DNA of 64,000 bases from Deltaproteobacteria bacterium (GTDB lineage Bacteria > Bdellovibrionota_C > UBA2361 > JAGFJO01). This document shows, piece by piece, positions 8,829 through 18,177 of the stretch. How positions within the stretch are numbered: position 1 is the stretch's first letter; the number at the start of each line of letters is the position of its first letter. The notes below the pieces were generated by a model that searched no databases, was not told where the DNA came from, and was given only the letters and a program-made list of their open reading frames with translations. The translations under genes were made by a program, and so were the position numbers. The stretch is taken from contig JAGFJO010000084.1 in the NCBI GenBank assembly GCA_024102635.1, forward strand, positions 1-64,000, in the 5' to 3' direction.

Positions 8829-8990
8829 ATGAAACGAACTTATAAGCCGAGCAAGAAGAGTAGGCGTACTACACACGGCTTTCGCAAACGGATATCAAAA
8901 AAAGGCGGGCGTAAAGTATTGAATGCGCGGCGCCGAAAGGGGCGCAAGCGCCTCTCTGTAACCGCACCCAAGAAGGGTCACTACAGATAG
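8829..8990 (+). CDS. rpmH: Large ribosomal subunit protein bL34
   Basis: 53-aa basic protein starting [20 protein letters not shown], then the Arg/Lys-rich [13 protein letters not shown]. This is the universal L34 signature. An 8-residue C-terminal tail (PKKGHYR) slightly exceeds the usual 44-47 aa. It heads the widely conserved rpmH-rnpA-yidD-yidC-mnmE run. Here dnaA is not upstream; hldD is. Confidence 0.97.
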   Translation: MKRTYKPSKKSRRTTHGFRKRISKKGGRKVLNARRRKGRKRLSVTAPKKGHYR

Positions 8991-9010
8991 ATTCCGGCAG
9001 TATAGATTTA

Positions 9011-9409
9011 GTGCGTAATTCATTTCCGCCGACGCTCAAAATAAAGAAATCAAAGGAATTCAAGCGGGTTCAGGAGGCAGGTAATAAGCTTTTCTCGCGC
9101 CATTTCCTGATTATTGCCGATCGATCCGTAACCGATTCGTCGAGAATAGGCATTACAATCACAACCAAGGTCGATAAACGGGCCACTATGCGTAATCGCT
9201 TGAAAAGGAGAATACGCGAGGTGTTTCGACTAAACCAGCAGCATTTCACCAAAAAGATAGATCTTGTGGTAATCGCAAGACGGGACGCCACGCTGCTGGC
9301 ATACGAAGAAATTCAGCGGCAGTTACTTGGTCTTTTGCGCCGGGCCGGATATCTTAAACCCGACAAAACCAAGAACCGGCGGACAGAGATCGCGGCGGCA
9401 AAAAAATGA
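9011..9409 (+). CDS. rnpA: Ribonuclease P protein component
   Basis: 132 aa. This basic protein helps the RNase P RNA bind pre-tRNA leaders and mature tRNA 5' ends. The family core is clear: [17 protein letters not shown] at the N-terminus, [10 protein letters not shown], and the RNR signature [13 protein letters not shown]. The start is GTG at 9011, 20 bases after rpmH. The 3' end overlaps yidD by 4 bases (ATGA), so the two are translationally coupled. Confidence 0.95.
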   Translation: MRNSFPPTLKIKKSKEFKRVQEAGNKLFSRHFLIIADRSVTDSSRIGITITTKVDKRATMRNRLKRRIREVFRLNQQHFTKKIDLVVIARRDATLLAYEEIQRQLLGLLRRAGYLKPDKTKNRRTEIAAAKK

Positions 9410-9660
9410 AGATCTTAAGAGCAGTACATAAACTCTACTCCCGTTTCGTTTCGCCGCTTCTCGGCAATCGTTGCCGGTTTCATCCGTCCTGCTCACACTA
9501 TGCTGTGCAGGCTATTGAGGATCATGGCTGGCTGAGAGGCTGCTACCTTGCGGCAAAGAGACTGCTCCGCTGTCAGCCTTGGTGCGAAGGAGGATTCGAT
9601 CCGGTGCCTCCGCGCGACGAAGCGAAAAGGGCTAGCATAGGAGCTGAAGCTAGGAATTAG
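9406..9660 (+). CDS. yidD: Membrane protein insertion efficiency factor YidD
   Basis: 84 aa. It has the YidD core [15 protein letters not shown] and a later [10 protein letters not shown], with conserved cysteines and an amphipathic N-terminus ([11 protein letters not shown]). YidD is thought to sit on the inner face of the cytoplasmic membrane and help YidC/Sec insert proteins. It overlaps rnpA by 4 bases and ends 5 bases before yidC. Confidence 0.95.
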   Translation: MKILRAVHKLYSRFVSPLLGNRCRFHPSCSHYAVQAIEDHGWLRGCYLAAKRLLRCQPWCEGGFDPVPPRDEAKRASIGAEARN

Positions 9661-9665
9661 AAGAG

Positions 9666-11375
9666 ATGGAAGACAGAAGAACTGCAATTGCCATTCTGTT
9701 ATGCATGTTTCTATTCATGTTCTGGTTTGAATGGGTAATGGCGCCGTACAAGAACCGGCCTCCCGCGGTTTCTTCAGCGTCCCCGACTCCAGCTCCAGCC
9801 GATACGTCGAAACTACCTCCGCCCCCGCCTGCCGTGGCGACGGGAAAGGCCCCGCCCGCTCCAGCAGCACCGGCCCAATCTGCTTCGAGTTTGCTCCCCT
9901 CCTCTAATGATATTCTTCAGGCGCCAAGTATTAGAGTGACAACTTCAAAGGTAGAACTCACCCTTAGCTCGCTGGGGGCGCGGCTTACCAGCTATAAGCT
10001 TAAAGATTATCCCGCCGAGCTCGGTAAGACTGAGCTTTTAGATCTTGTCGCAGTGCGAAACGGCGCGCCGTATCCGCTTGGTGTATATGTGGCCGAGCAC
10101 TCCGATGTAGCAGTGACTTATGAACTAAGCGCATCTCCTCAGCCTTCAGCAGAGGGAGAGATAGCCCTGTCTGCCGGGCAGGAGGCATTACTTTCGTTCA
10201 AGGGAACGCTGCCAAATGGATCGGTGATACGAAAAGAGATTCGCTTTTCAGGCGACTCGTATCTCTTTTCAGTCGATGCAATTGTGGATGCCTCTCTTGG
10301 ACAGCCCTGGATCGAGTGGTCGCATCACGATGCAGCGCTTAACGGCAATGTCCGCATAAATCATAACTATGTAACTTTACTCTCCAACAACAAAGTAAAC
10401 CTTAAGGAGCTGACAGCGCTCACCAAGGAAGATGTTTTACTTTCGCCGCAGCAGTGGATTGCGTTCGGAGATAAATATTTTGCGGCGGCGCTTGTGGCCC
10501 CTTCTGCCGCACAGCCGTCCGGCATCATTAAGCTGGACAACACGTATCTGACTAGAATGCAGGGCTTCAGCTCTGCCAAGGGGCTCTTAGTATATGCCGG
10601 CCCGAAAGAGCAGGCCGCTTTAATCCGGGCCGGTCACCAGCTTGAACGGAGTGTCGACCTCGGTTGGTTTGCCTTCGTGGCTCACCCTTTGCTCGACCTT
10701 CTCCGGCTATTCAACAAGTGGTTCGGAAATTATGGGCTGGCAATCGTACTGCTCACCTTAGTGATCAAAACAGCCTTTCTGCCTCTTACCCGCACCAGCT
10801 TTAGGTCAATGCGAGCAATGCAAGCTTTGCAGCCTGAGATGAAGGCGCTGAGAGAGCGAATACAAGATCAGAATCAGCTCAACAAGGAGACCATGGCGCT
10901 TTACAAGAAGCACGGTGTCAACCCAATGGGCGGCTGTTTACCTATGCTCATTCAGTTCCCTGTATTCTTGGGGCTGTACAACGCTCTTAATTACTCGATT
11001 GAGTTGCGTCATGCAGAGTTTGCGCTATGGGTTAATGATTTATCCTCTCCGGAGCGGCTAGAGCTGTTCGGAATGGGCGTTCCAGTGATGATCCTGCTAA
11101 TGGGGCTTACGATGCTTATTCAGCAGATAACCACCCCGTCGGCCGCCGATCCACAGCAGAAAAAAATCATGCTGCTTTTGCCTTTAATACTGGTGGTTTC
11201 CTTTATAATATTTCCGTTCCCCTCCGGACTTGTGCTCTATATGTTTGTTAATAATCTTATTTCTATAGTGCAGCAGGTGCAGATGAAGAGCGACTCAGCG
11301 CGTAATGCATGGGCCATGACACTGGCAGGCAGCGCGGTGATCTTCTCCGCTTGCTACGCGATTACACTATTGTAG
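9666..11375 (+). CDS. yidC: Membrane protein insertase YidC
   Basis: 569 aa, the Gram-negative long form. An N-terminal membrane anchor (about 7-24) is followed by a Pro/Ala-rich linker (about 31-80) and a large periplasmic beta domain (about 90-335). The conserved insertase core has five membrane segments and includes NYGLAIVLLTLVIK, a cytoplasmic coiled loop (MQALQPEMKALRERIQDQ) and NPMGGCLPMLIQFPVFLGLY. The periplasmic domain is typical of diderms. The stop is 2 bases before mnmE. Confidence 0.97.
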   Translation: MEDRRTAIAILLCMFLFMFWFEWVMAPYKNRPPAVSSASPTPAPADTSKLPPPPPAVATGKAPPAPAAPAQSASSLLPSSNDILQAPSIRVTTSKVELTLSSLGARLTSYKLKDYPAELGKTELLDLVAVRNGAPYPLGVYVAEHSDVAVTYELSASPQPSAEGEIALSAGQEALLSFKGTLPNGSVIRKEIRFSGDSYLFSVDAIVDASLGQPWIEWSHHDAALNGNVRINHNYVTLLSNNKVNLKELTALTKEDVLLSPQQWIAFGDKYFAAALVAPSAAQPSGIIKLDNTYLTRMQGFSSAKGLLVYAGPKEQAALIRAGHQLERSVDLGWFAFVAHPLLDLLRLFNKWFGNYGLAIVLLTLVIKTAFLPLTRTSFRSMRAMQALQPEMKALRERIQDQNQLNKETMALYKKHGVNPMGGCLPMLIQFPVFLGLYNALNYSIELRHAEFALWVNDLSSPERLELFGMGVPVMILLMGLTMLIQQITTPSAADPQQKKIMLLLPLILVVSFIIFPFPSGLVLYMFVNNLISIVQQVQMKSDSARNAWAMTLAGSAVIFSACYAITLL

Positions 11376-11377
11376 TC

Positions 11378-12757
11378 ATGGCCGACAAAACTACTATCGG
11401 GGCGCTAGCCACCGCTCCGGCCCCTGCCGGAATTGCAGTCGTGCGGATAAGCGGTCCGGCCACCAAGAAAGCTCTTCGCAATCTATTCCGCGGGAAAAAA
11501 GATCCGGTTGCCAACCCACGGCTCTTGGTTTTTGGCGACCTAGTGGACTTCAAAAGCGGAGACATTATCGATCAAGCTCTTGCCGTATATATGCCGGCTC
11601 CTTTTAGCTATACCGGCGAGGATGTCGGGGAGTTTCAGTTTCACGGCAGCCCTCTTTTGGTACAAAAAATATTGCGCTCCCTTTTTGCGTCGGGTGTTCT
11701 TCCGGCAGAGCCGGGAGAGTTTACCAAGCGCGCTTTTCTGAACGGCAAGCTCGACCTGGTGCAGGCTGAAGCGATCGCCGATCTAATCAACGCCAGCAGC
11801 GAAAATGCGCTCAAAATAGCGGGCGAGCAGCTGGAGGGGAGGTTTAGCTCCAGCATCAATTCTATAGGCGAGCCTCTACGCGATACGCTAGCTGAGCTGG
11901 AGGCTTCCATTGATTTTCCGGAAGAAGATATCGATGAGGTCAAGCTCTCCAATACAAAACATGTGATTGCGAAAACTATAAGCGAGATCGACGCACTTCT
12001 TCAAAGCTACTCTTTTGGTCAAGTGGTTAAGGAAGGCTTTAGGGTCCTTTTATGCGGTCCTCCCAATGCGGGGAAATCGAGCATTCTAAATCGCATCTTG
12101 GGCAGGGAACGCGCCATTGTTACCGAAGTTTCGGGAACGACTCGCGACCTAATTGAAGAGAGCGCCACCCTAGGGGGCTATAACTTTATATTCTGCGACT
12201 CTGCCGGCATTAGAGAGACAAGCGACTCTGTGGAGAAGATCGGCATTGAACTGGCGCTTGACCGTTTGGAGTGGGCTGACTTGGTGATACTCGTGGCTGA
12301 TGCTTCGGATGAGGCGCGCCAGTGGGAGCATGTTTTGCCTTTATTGAAGGGCGCGGCAAAAAAGATCTGGATGGTAACCAACAAAATCGATCTTAATCCG
12401 TCTGCGATCGGCAGCATTTTTTGCGATTCTTCGACCTGTCAGCAAAATTTTTATATATCAGCCCGCACCCTTGCCGGCTTTGAGTCACTCACTCAAGCTC
12501 TGATAGATGAGGTGGCCCATAGCCTTCCCTCTCAGAGCGAGGCCAGCAGTGTGGTGACAAATGAGCGACATCGCTCACTCCTTTCCCGCGCACGCGCTTC
12601 ATTGCAGCGCGCGTTGGAGGGGTGCGGGAATCAGCCGCTTGAGCTAGTGAGCATTGACATACGTACCGCCCTCACCTCCTTGGAGGAGATAGTAGGGAAG
12701 ACTTACACGGAAGACATATTGGGCCGGATATTCTCCAAGTTTTGTATCGGTAAATAA
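11378..12757 (+). CDS. mnmE: tRNA uridine-5-carboxymethylaminomethyl modification GTPase
   Basis: 459 aa. With MnmG it modifies wobble U34 of several tRNAs. The N-terminal folate-binding domain (IGALATAPAPAGIAVVRISG) is followed by helices, a G domain with G1 GPPNAGKSS (about 226-234), DSAG and TNKID, and the invariant C-terminal CIGK carrying the catalytic Cys456. The ATG at 11378 is chosen because the family begins there; an upstream ATG at 11309 would only extend into yidC. No jag gene separates it from yidC. Confidence 0.96.
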   Translation: MADKTTIGALATAPAPAGIAVVRISGPATKKALRNLFRGKKDPVANPRLLVFGDLVDFKSGDIIDQALAVYMPAPFSYTGEDVGEFQFHGSPLLVQKILRSLFASGVLPAEPGEFTKRAFLNGKLDLVQAEAIADLINASSENALKIAGEQLEGRFSSSINSIGEPLRDTLAELEASIDFPEEDIDEVKLSNTKHVIAKTISEIDALLQSYSFGQVVKEGFRVLLCGPPNAGKSSILNRILGRERAIVTEVSGTTRDLIEESATLGGYNFIFCDSAGIRETSDSVEKIGIELALDRLEWADLVILVADASDEARQWEHVLPLLKGAAKKIWMVTNKIDLNPSAIGSIFCDSSTCQQNFYISARTLAGFESLTQALIDEVAHSLPSQSEASSVVTNERHRSLLSRARASLQRALEGCGNQPLELVSIDIRTALTSLEEIVGKTYTEDILGRIFSKFCIGK

Positions 12758-12761
12758 GGTC

Positions 12762-13457
12762 ATGAGCATCTTGCTTGTTGCGTCGACCGCCGCTGAAATC
12801 GCGCCTGTCTGTGCCGGCTTCGGCATCGAACTACCCCGCACCTGCAAAGCAGGCTACGTCGCCGAACGCGGTGAACTAGCCGTGCTCGTTTGCGGGGTAG
12901 GTCAGCTTCAGTGCGGAGTTTCCCTCGCACGGCTCCTTGAGAAAATGCGGGTGGATGCGGTGGTGAGCGCCGGCATAGCGGGCAGCTTCACTGCCGATTT
13001 ACGACCGCCGCGCACCGTTTTGGTGAAGGAGGAGGTGCTGGCTGACCTTGGGGCTGAAACTGACGAGGGGTGGCTTGATCTCTTTCAGATCGGCCTTGCG
13101 GATCCGGATCAAGAGCCGTTTTCATCGGGAATGCTAATGGCGGACGCCGCCCTGCTTTCCTCACCGGCAGTTGCCGGTCTTCCGGCCGTTCGCTCAATAA
13201 CGGTTAACACCGTACTTTCACGGCCCGACTCAATTGAGCGGGCCCGAGTTAAGTACAACCCTCAAATAGTAAACATGGAGGGCGGCGCGGTTTTCTATGT
13301 GTGCCTGAGCAAGAAGCTCCCGTTTATCGAAATAAGGAGCATCTCCGATATGGTCGGTGCTCGCGATAAAACCAAGTGGCAGGTGGAAGAAGCGATTAGC
13401 GCGCTAAATGCCGTCCTTGCCAACCTATTAGATAGTCTTGTTCACGGCAGAACCTGA
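12762..13457 (+). CDS. mqnB: Futalosine hydrolase
   Basis: 231 aa, of the purine nucleoside phosphorylase/MTA nucleosidase fold. MqnB removes the base from futalosine in the alternative menaquinone pathway. Diagnostic segments are CGVGQLQCGVS, SAGIAGSF, NMEGGAVFYVC (the substrate-binding Met-Glu pair) and ISDMVGARDKTKW. It starts 4 bases after mnmE, so it is probably on the rpmH-mnmE transcript. No other mqn genes are in the window. Its last 16 bases overlap the end of the convergent lipoprotein gene. Confidence 0.88.
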   Translation: MSILLVASTAAEIAPVCAGFGIELPRTCKAGYVAERGELAVLVCGVGQLQCGVSLARLLEKMRVDAVVSAGIAGSFTADLRPPRTVLVKEEVLADLGAETDEGWLDLFQIGLADPDQEPFSSGMLMADAALLSSPAVAGLPAVRSITVNTVLSRPDSIERARVKYNPQIVNMEGGAVFYVCLSKKLPFIEIRSISDMVGARDKTKWQVEEAISALNAVLANLLDSLVHGRT

Positions 13458-13972
13458 ACCGCTTCATTCTCCTCCGCCGCGAATTGCTCCCCGCATTCAA
13501 AGCCTTCTCGATCTCCGGCAGTAGCGCCCACAAAGGTAGCCGCCACCGGGCTAACGCCGCGCGCTTCCAATCTGATACCGAAGTTCCCAGCTCCACCAAC
13601 TTCGCGGTTGAAAAGATCGAAGTCTTGAAATTCGTAGATAAGATAGGATTCCCCGGTCTCGCACTCCGTGATTAACTGCGGGGTATAGCGGTCGGAATTA
13701 TTAGTATCTCCGTCGTATATGGCCGAAGTGCCGGATACATATTCGAGCTCTGCCGGAATGCGCACTACTAAATCTACGCCGTCCGGAGTCCCGTCCCCCT
13801 CGGTTTTGGTCTCGAAGAACACCTCGACTCTTACCGACTCTCCTACTTCGATGTCATTTGCAAGAATGTTCACGTCGGTAACTGAATACTTACCCTGCAA
13901 GCTTCGCCCTGACCCACCGCAAGCGGGCATTAAAAGCACTAATACAATCAGGTAAACATTTGCTCTTTTCAT
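13442..13972 (-). CDS. Lipoprotein of unknown function
   Basis: 176 aa from the ATG at 13972, which begins a proper lipoprotein signal (MKRANVYLIVLVLLMPACGG, lipobox MPAC). The frame is open 60 bases further upstream, but that part lacks signal-peptide character. The mature part (TDVNILANDIEVGESVRVEV, then VDLVVRIPAELEYVSGTSA) resembles the beta-sandwich DUF11-type repeats of surface proteins. Four Cys remain in the mature chain. The gene converges on mqnB with a 16-base overlap. No function is recognised. Confidence 0.7.
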   Translation of the reverse strand: MKRANVYLIVLVLLMPACGGSGRSLQGKYSVTDVNILANDIEVGESVRVEVFFETKTEGDGTPDGVDLVVRIPAELEYVSGTSAIYDGDTNNSDRYTPQLITECETGESYLIYEFQDFDLFNREVGGAGNFGIRLEARGVSPVAATFVGATAGDREGFECGEQFAAEENEAVQVLP

Positions 13973-14148
13973 CACTTTACCCTCGCTATCCTTTGCAAGA
14001 TCATAGCCGCTCTGCGGCCTAATGGAAATCACCTACTCTCCCCCTTTTAGCGGCCACGCTGGGGCGTGTCGTCACCTTTAGTAAGCTGCTATAATAGCTA
14101 TATCGTGCTAATAGCTTATCCAATTCACCTGACCGTGGTGCCGGCGAT

Positions 14149-15390
14149 ATGAGCGGTGTGCTGGAATATCCAAAGCTTCGCTGGCCGCTCGAGATGCGGC
14201 TTGAGTCTATAGAGGATCAAGAGGTTCTGCTCATCAATTGCCCAATAGGGGTTGCCACTAAGCCGCTGCTGCTTATACCGGCCGTGGCTCCGATTTTATC
14301 CTGCTTTCAAGGGAATCTCTCGGTAAGCGATATTACGGCAAAGTTTGCGCCTCATGGAGTATCGACCGAGATTATTAGGGAGCTAATCGGACTCCTCGAT
14401 GAACATCTTTTTCTAGCCAGCCCTAAGTTTTTTGCCGCGCAAAAGAATATGCTCGATGAATTTGCTGCGGCCGAAACCCGGCCGCCCTCGATGGCGGGAC
14501 TCGGTTACCCGCTCGAACCGGCACTTTTAAAGGTTCAGTTGCAGAAGTACCTTAACGGAAATTCGCAAGCGGGAGAGATCGCCTCCGCTACTTCTTCGCT
14601 CATCGGCCTGGTTTCTCCGCACATCGACTATAGGCGCGGTTCGGCATGTTACGGAGCAACTTACCGCTATCTTGAACCGCACTGCCACGATCTTTACCTT
14701 TTGATCGGCACAGCTCATCAGTACAGCCGCTACATGTTTCATCTTAGTTGTAAGCACTTTGATACCCCTCTTGGTTTGCTGCCTTGCGATAAGAGCTTTG
14801 TGTCGAAACTCTCCTCTTTGTACGGGGCTGATCGCAGCTTCGCCGATGAAATATTGCACCGCAAGGAACACTCTTTAGAGCTTCAACTTCCTTTCCTTAG
14901 TTACCTGAAACCGGGCGCGACAATCGCGCCTATCCTGGTGGGGAGCTTTCACCAGATGATCGCGTCGAGCAAGCATCCGTCGCATTTCGAAATGTATGAA
15001 AGATTCGCCGAGAGCTTAACCGCTTGCTTGAGAGATCACCTTGGGGAGGGACGCAGCTTTAGTTTCATCGCGGGAGTCGATATGGCTCATGTCGGACGCT
15101 CATTTGGCGACACTGACTCGCTTTCACCGAAGAGGATGGAGGAAGTTGCGGAGAGAGATCAGATTTACCTCAAAGCAATCGAGAGTCAGGACAAAGAAGC
15201 TTTATTTTCTCATGTGGCCGAAGACGGAGACGCCAGAAGAATTTGTGGATTTCCGACTATGTATCTCGTTATTGATGTACTTGAGAGACTCGGAATTAAG
15301 TATAAAGCCAAAACCTACGATTACCGGCAGGCGATAGACTACGACCGTGAATGTGCTGTCACTTTTGCCGGCATGGGTCTCTATATATGA
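14149..15390 (+). CDS. AmmeMemoRadiSam system protein B (MEMO1 family) with N-terminal extension
   Basis: 413 aa. Residues about 150-413 are a MEMO domain: VSPHIDYRRG, LLIGTAHQYS, EHSLELQLPFL and GVDMAHVG, the His/Asp/Glu signature related to class III extradiol dioxygenases. The first about 145 residues are a separate alpha/beta part seen in some bacterial homologues. MEMO proteins usually sit with an AMMECR1 protein and a radical SAM enzyme; neither is here. The chemistry of the bacterial system is unknown. It overlaps the downstream amidase by ATGA, implying coupled translation. Confidence 0.88.
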   Translation: MSGVLEYPKLRWPLEMRLESIEDQEVLLINCPIGVATKPLLLIPAVAPILSCFQGNLSVSDITAKFAPHGVSTEIIRELIGLLDEHLFLASPKFFAAQKNMLDEFAAAETRPPSMAGLGYPLEPALLKVQLQKYLNGNSQAGEIASATSSLIGLVSPHIDYRRGSACYGATYRYLEPHCHDLYLLIGTAHQYSRYMFHLSCKHFDTPLGLLPCDKSFVSKLSSLYGADRSFADEILHRKEHSLELQLPFLSYLKPGATIAPILVGSFHQMIASSKHPSHFEMYERFAESLTACLRDHLGEGRSFSFIAGVDMAHVGRSFGDTDSLSPKRMEEVAERDQIYLKAIESQDKEALFSHVAEDGDARRICGFPTMYLVIDVLERLGIKYKAKTYDYRQAIDYDRECAVTFAGMGLYI

Positions 15391-16589
15391 GGACTTTAAT
15401 CGAAGCGGCTGCATTATCGCGCAGCGACTCTGAAGAACGGATATACTGCCAGATCAATCGATTGAAAAGGCAGAATGGCCATTATCGCGCTGCCATCCGG
15501 CTGCTGGAGCCGGTGCAGATCTCTACTAACGGACCGTTAAGAGGAGTAACATTTTCAATTAAGGATAACATTGCAGTGAAGGGGCGGCCGGCATCCCTGG
15601 GTATTAACCCGCCGCCGATTGCCTCCGCTACAGCAACAGCCGAAATAGTAGATTTCTTTCTTGGCTCGGGAGCAGTCGCCACGTTCGCTTGCAACATGGA
15701 CGAACTCGCAATAGGCGCCGGGGGTCATAACCGCTATTTCGGACAGATGATTAACCCCGTAGATGCCGAGCTCACCCCTGGTGGTTCAAGTGCAGGAGGT
15801 GCGATCGGTGTGGCGCTCGGATGGAGCGATTTTTCCATCGGAAGCGATAACGGAGGCAGCGTGCGCATCCCGGCAGTATGTTGCGGTGTTTATGGATTAA
15901 AACTTTCAAGTGAAGCTTTCTCCTCTGAACGATCATATCTGCTTCCTGTTAGTCTGGACTCGCTAGGACTGATGTCCGGCTCCCTAAACGATTTAGCGTT
16001 CCTCGTTTCCACATTTTCGCCTGAGCCGGACGAAAATTTTACCCTCGCTATGTTGCACCCGGAAGACCTACGATTTTGCTCGAAGAAGGTGCTCGATCTT
16101 TTTACTGCCTGCATCTCGAAGATCGGAGCCGCATGGCCTATTCGAGCCCTGCCTGAAAGCCTTTGTCTTCCCGAGATGCAGAGCGTGCGGAAGCATTCAG
16201 TAGCCAGTGCTTTGGCGTGCCAAGTACACGAGCTTGGTTTGAGCTACGAGCAGATCTCTCCAGAAGCCGCCGCTCTATGTTTACTCGCTAAACAAAACGC
16301 GGGCGGTGCACCGTTAGCGCCTCGGTATCTTGAAAGCGTTACCCGCATCCTCGGAGAGGAGAACTGCTACATTGTTACGCCGGTTATGCCGTTTGAATCT
16401 CCACATCTCGGCGCTCCCATCTCTGGTGAGCTAAATATTTTTCTCACACCTGCCAATGTCCTTGGGGTCCCGGCACTGTCAATGCCCCTCAACAGAGCCG
16501 GATTCGGTCTGCAGATCATTGGGAAAAAGGGGAGCGAGGCAACTTTGGTGCTAATCGGACAGCTTATATCAGAGAAATTGCATTATTAG
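15387..16589 (+). CDS. Amidase-signature family hydrolase
   Basis: 400 aa from the ATG at 15387, which overlaps the MEMO stop (ATGA). The catalytic triad of the family is visible: Lys59 in FSIKDNIAVKG, cis-Ser134 in PGGSSAGG and nucleophile Ser158 in GSDNGGSVRIPA. It is shorter than GatA and lacks the GatA context; the true gatA is at 46628. It probably cleaves or transfers an amide linked to the MEMO protein's substrate, which is unknown. Codon use looks like its neighbours. Confidence 0.88.
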   Translation: MRTLIEAAALSRSDSEERIYCQINRLKRQNGHYRAAIRLLEPVQISTNGPLRGVTFSIKDNIAVKGRPASLGINPPPIASATATAEIVDFFLGSGAVATFACNMDELAIGAGGHNRYFGQMINPVDAELTPGGSSAGGAIGVALGWSDFSIGSDNGGSVRIPAVCCGVYGLKLSSEAFSSERSYLLPVSLDSLGLMSGSLNDLAFLVSTFSPEPDENFTLAMLHPEDLRFCSKKVLDLFTACISKIGAAWPIRALPESLCLPEMQSVRKHSVASALACQVHELGLSYEQISPEAAALCLLAKQNAGGAPLAPRYLESVTRILGEENCYIVTPVMPFESPHLGAPISGELNIFLTPANVLGVPALSMPLNRAGFGLQIIGKKGSEATLVLIGQLISEKLHY

Positions 16590-16802
16590 AAATTCCGTTT
16601 TAAAAACAGCTTGGCAACAGCTTATCCACATCTCTCGATTGCCGAGAAGACGCATAAAAACAGCTGGTTAGCTAAGCTGCTACACAAGTTTTTCACGCCC
16701 ACCGCCACGATCAGTTTATAACCTGAAGCATTTCTCATCATTTGCAGACTAGTGGTCAGAAGATATATGTTTTTTTAGGTCTCTGCTTAGGGGATGCATG
16801 CC

Positions 16803-17120
16803 ATGGAAAATAAAGATTTGAACTTTTTCGAAAAATTCGGACTTGAGGTTGCAACCGGAGAGGTGGAGATAGGCAATACCTATCCAATCTATGGGATGAT
16901 TACCAAGATCTTAGATGAGACCCCAGGCAACGTTATTGTCGAACTAAACTTCTCAATCAGAGCCAATATGGCGATTCCCGATCATGACAAAATCGAACTC
17001 CTTAAAGAGCGAGCTTTCGAACCGGGAATATTCGTTTCCACCGTCACCTCCAAAGAGCCCGGGGTGGTCGTAGACTGCAGTACCGTGGTATTCGGACGGC
17101 GTCAGCAGTTTAACGCCTAA
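16803..17120 (+). CDS. Small conserved-looking protein of unknown function
   Basis: 105 aa, not recognised. It appears to be a small soluble beta-rich protein: GNTYPIYGMITKILDE, then VIVELNFSI, and a late VVVDCSTVVFGRR. It has no signal peptide or membrane segment. ATG 16803 is preferred over ATG 16794 because AGGGG (16789-16793) is 9 bases from the former and touches the latter. It stands alone, with the 213-base gap before it holding its promoter. Confidence 0.65.
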   Translation: MENKDLNFFEKFGLEVATGEVEIGNTYPIYGMITKILDETPGNVIVELNFSIRANMAIPDHDKIELLKERAFEPGIFVSTVTSKEPGVVVDCSTVVFGRRQQFNA

Positions 17121-17430
17121 CACCCGCCTTTCGGCTCGCTCAAGGCAGGCCTTTCGAATGGCTCAGTAGCCCCTATTCGAGCTTCCCTCGATGCGGATGC
17201 TTTGCACCCTTACTCGGGACAAGTCGCTCGCTCCCTTCGACTCGCTACGCTCGCTCCCTTCGACTCGCTACGCTCGCTCAGGGCGGGCCATGTGCTTTCA
17301 GTGTGTCGCAGGGTCGGTTTATCTCTCCGATCTCGCCCTCCCGCCTGCCGAGAGAATGCGTAATTCGCAAGTATTTGCCTTGAATGCCGATTCATTTAAT
17401 AATGGCATCTGTTTACTCGAAAACATTGAA
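17121..17430. other. Intergenic stretch before lepB with repeats
   Basis: Contains small hairpins just after 17120 and the 23-base tandem repeat at 17225-17280. The frame leading into lepB is open from 17191, but it crosses the repeats and looks non-coding. Confidence 0.55.
17225..17280. repeat. 23-base tandem repeat, about 2.4 copies
   Basis: The unit CGCTCGCTCCCTTCGACTC plus GCTA occurs at 17225-17247 and 17248-17270, identical, with a third partial copy to 17280. It is followed by CAGGGCGGG. It is related to the palindrome at 5269-5307. Confidence 0.85.
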
Positions 17431-18126
17431 ATGACGACCCTTGACACTAGGAATTTAGAGCCGCGCCAGCCTGATAGAAGCAACTCAGAATTCGGCAAAA
17501 TCAGCAGCACGGGCTCCGGGAAAAGAGGGGAGGGTTCCGAGATTCTCTCGTTTTTCAAAACCCTCGCTATATTTCTTGTATTGGCTTTTTTTCTCCGAGC
17601 CTCGGTAGTGGAGGCATTTAAGATTCCATCCGGCTCTATGCAGCCGACGCTCGATATTGACGACCATATCCTGGTTTGGAAATTCTCGTACGGATTGCGC
17701 CTGCCGTTTTTTAAAGAGGTGGTATACGAGTATGATCAGCCGGAACGGGGCGATATTGTGGTATTTACCCGCCCCGATAGACCGGACACGCGCGAAGACG
17801 AGTCGGACGTGAATATTATTAAGCGTATCATCGGCCTGCCCGGAGACACGGTAGAAGTCAACGGAATGACCGTTTACATCAATAACAGTCCTCTTAAGGA
17901 GCCATGGGCTACTCAGTGGTTGTTGTCAGGGGCTCAAGAAAGATTCGGTCCGGAAAAAGTGCCGCCAGGCCATGTTTTCTTGTTAGGAGACAACCGCGAC
18001 CACTCGAAGGATTCGCGGTTTTGGGAAGACAGTCATTTTCTTGATATTCGCCGAATTAAAGGACGCGCGGTGGTTATCTATTGGTCGTGGCGCCAGCCGT
18101 CAAGAATCGGGACTGTGATTCATTAA
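17431..18126 (+). CDS. lepB: Signal peptidase I
   Basis: 231 aa from ATG 17431. LepB removes signal peptides from exported proteins at the outer face of the cytoplasmic membrane. One membrane anchor lies at about 40-57. Box B is IPSGSMQPTL with nucleophile Ser69, box D is IIKRIIGLPGD with general base Lys131, and box E is LLGDNRDHSKDSR. The frame stays open upstream, and ATG 17356 is an alternative start preceded by GAGAG. That form would add a 25-residue N-terminus with no recognised role. Confidence 0.93.
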   Translation: MTTLDTRNLEPRQPDRSNSEFGKISSTGSGKRGEGSEILSFFKTLAIFLVLAFFLRASVVEAFKIPSGSMQPTLDIDDHILVWKFSYGLRLPFFKEVVYEYDQPERGDIVVFTRPDRPDTREDESDVNIIKRIIGLPGDTVEVNGMTVYINNSPLKEPWATQWLLSGAQERFGPEKVPPGHVFLLGDNRDHSKDSRFWEDSHFLDIRRIKGRAVVIYWSWRQPSRIGTVIH

Positions 18127-18177
18127 GGTTCATTTATTGCCGCGGCCCTCGCAGGGCAGTTGCGCCAAAGTGACAAA

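Noticed and set aside
15387..16589. Possible second gatA
   Set aside because: It lacks GatA-specific regions and gatB/gatC context; a complete gatCAB operon is at 46327-49534.
16622..16630. TTATCCACA, a perfect DnaA box, not far from the rpmH-mnmE run
   Set aside because: Only one box was seen, with no cluster, AT-rich unwinding region or dnaA gene, so a replication origin is not supported.
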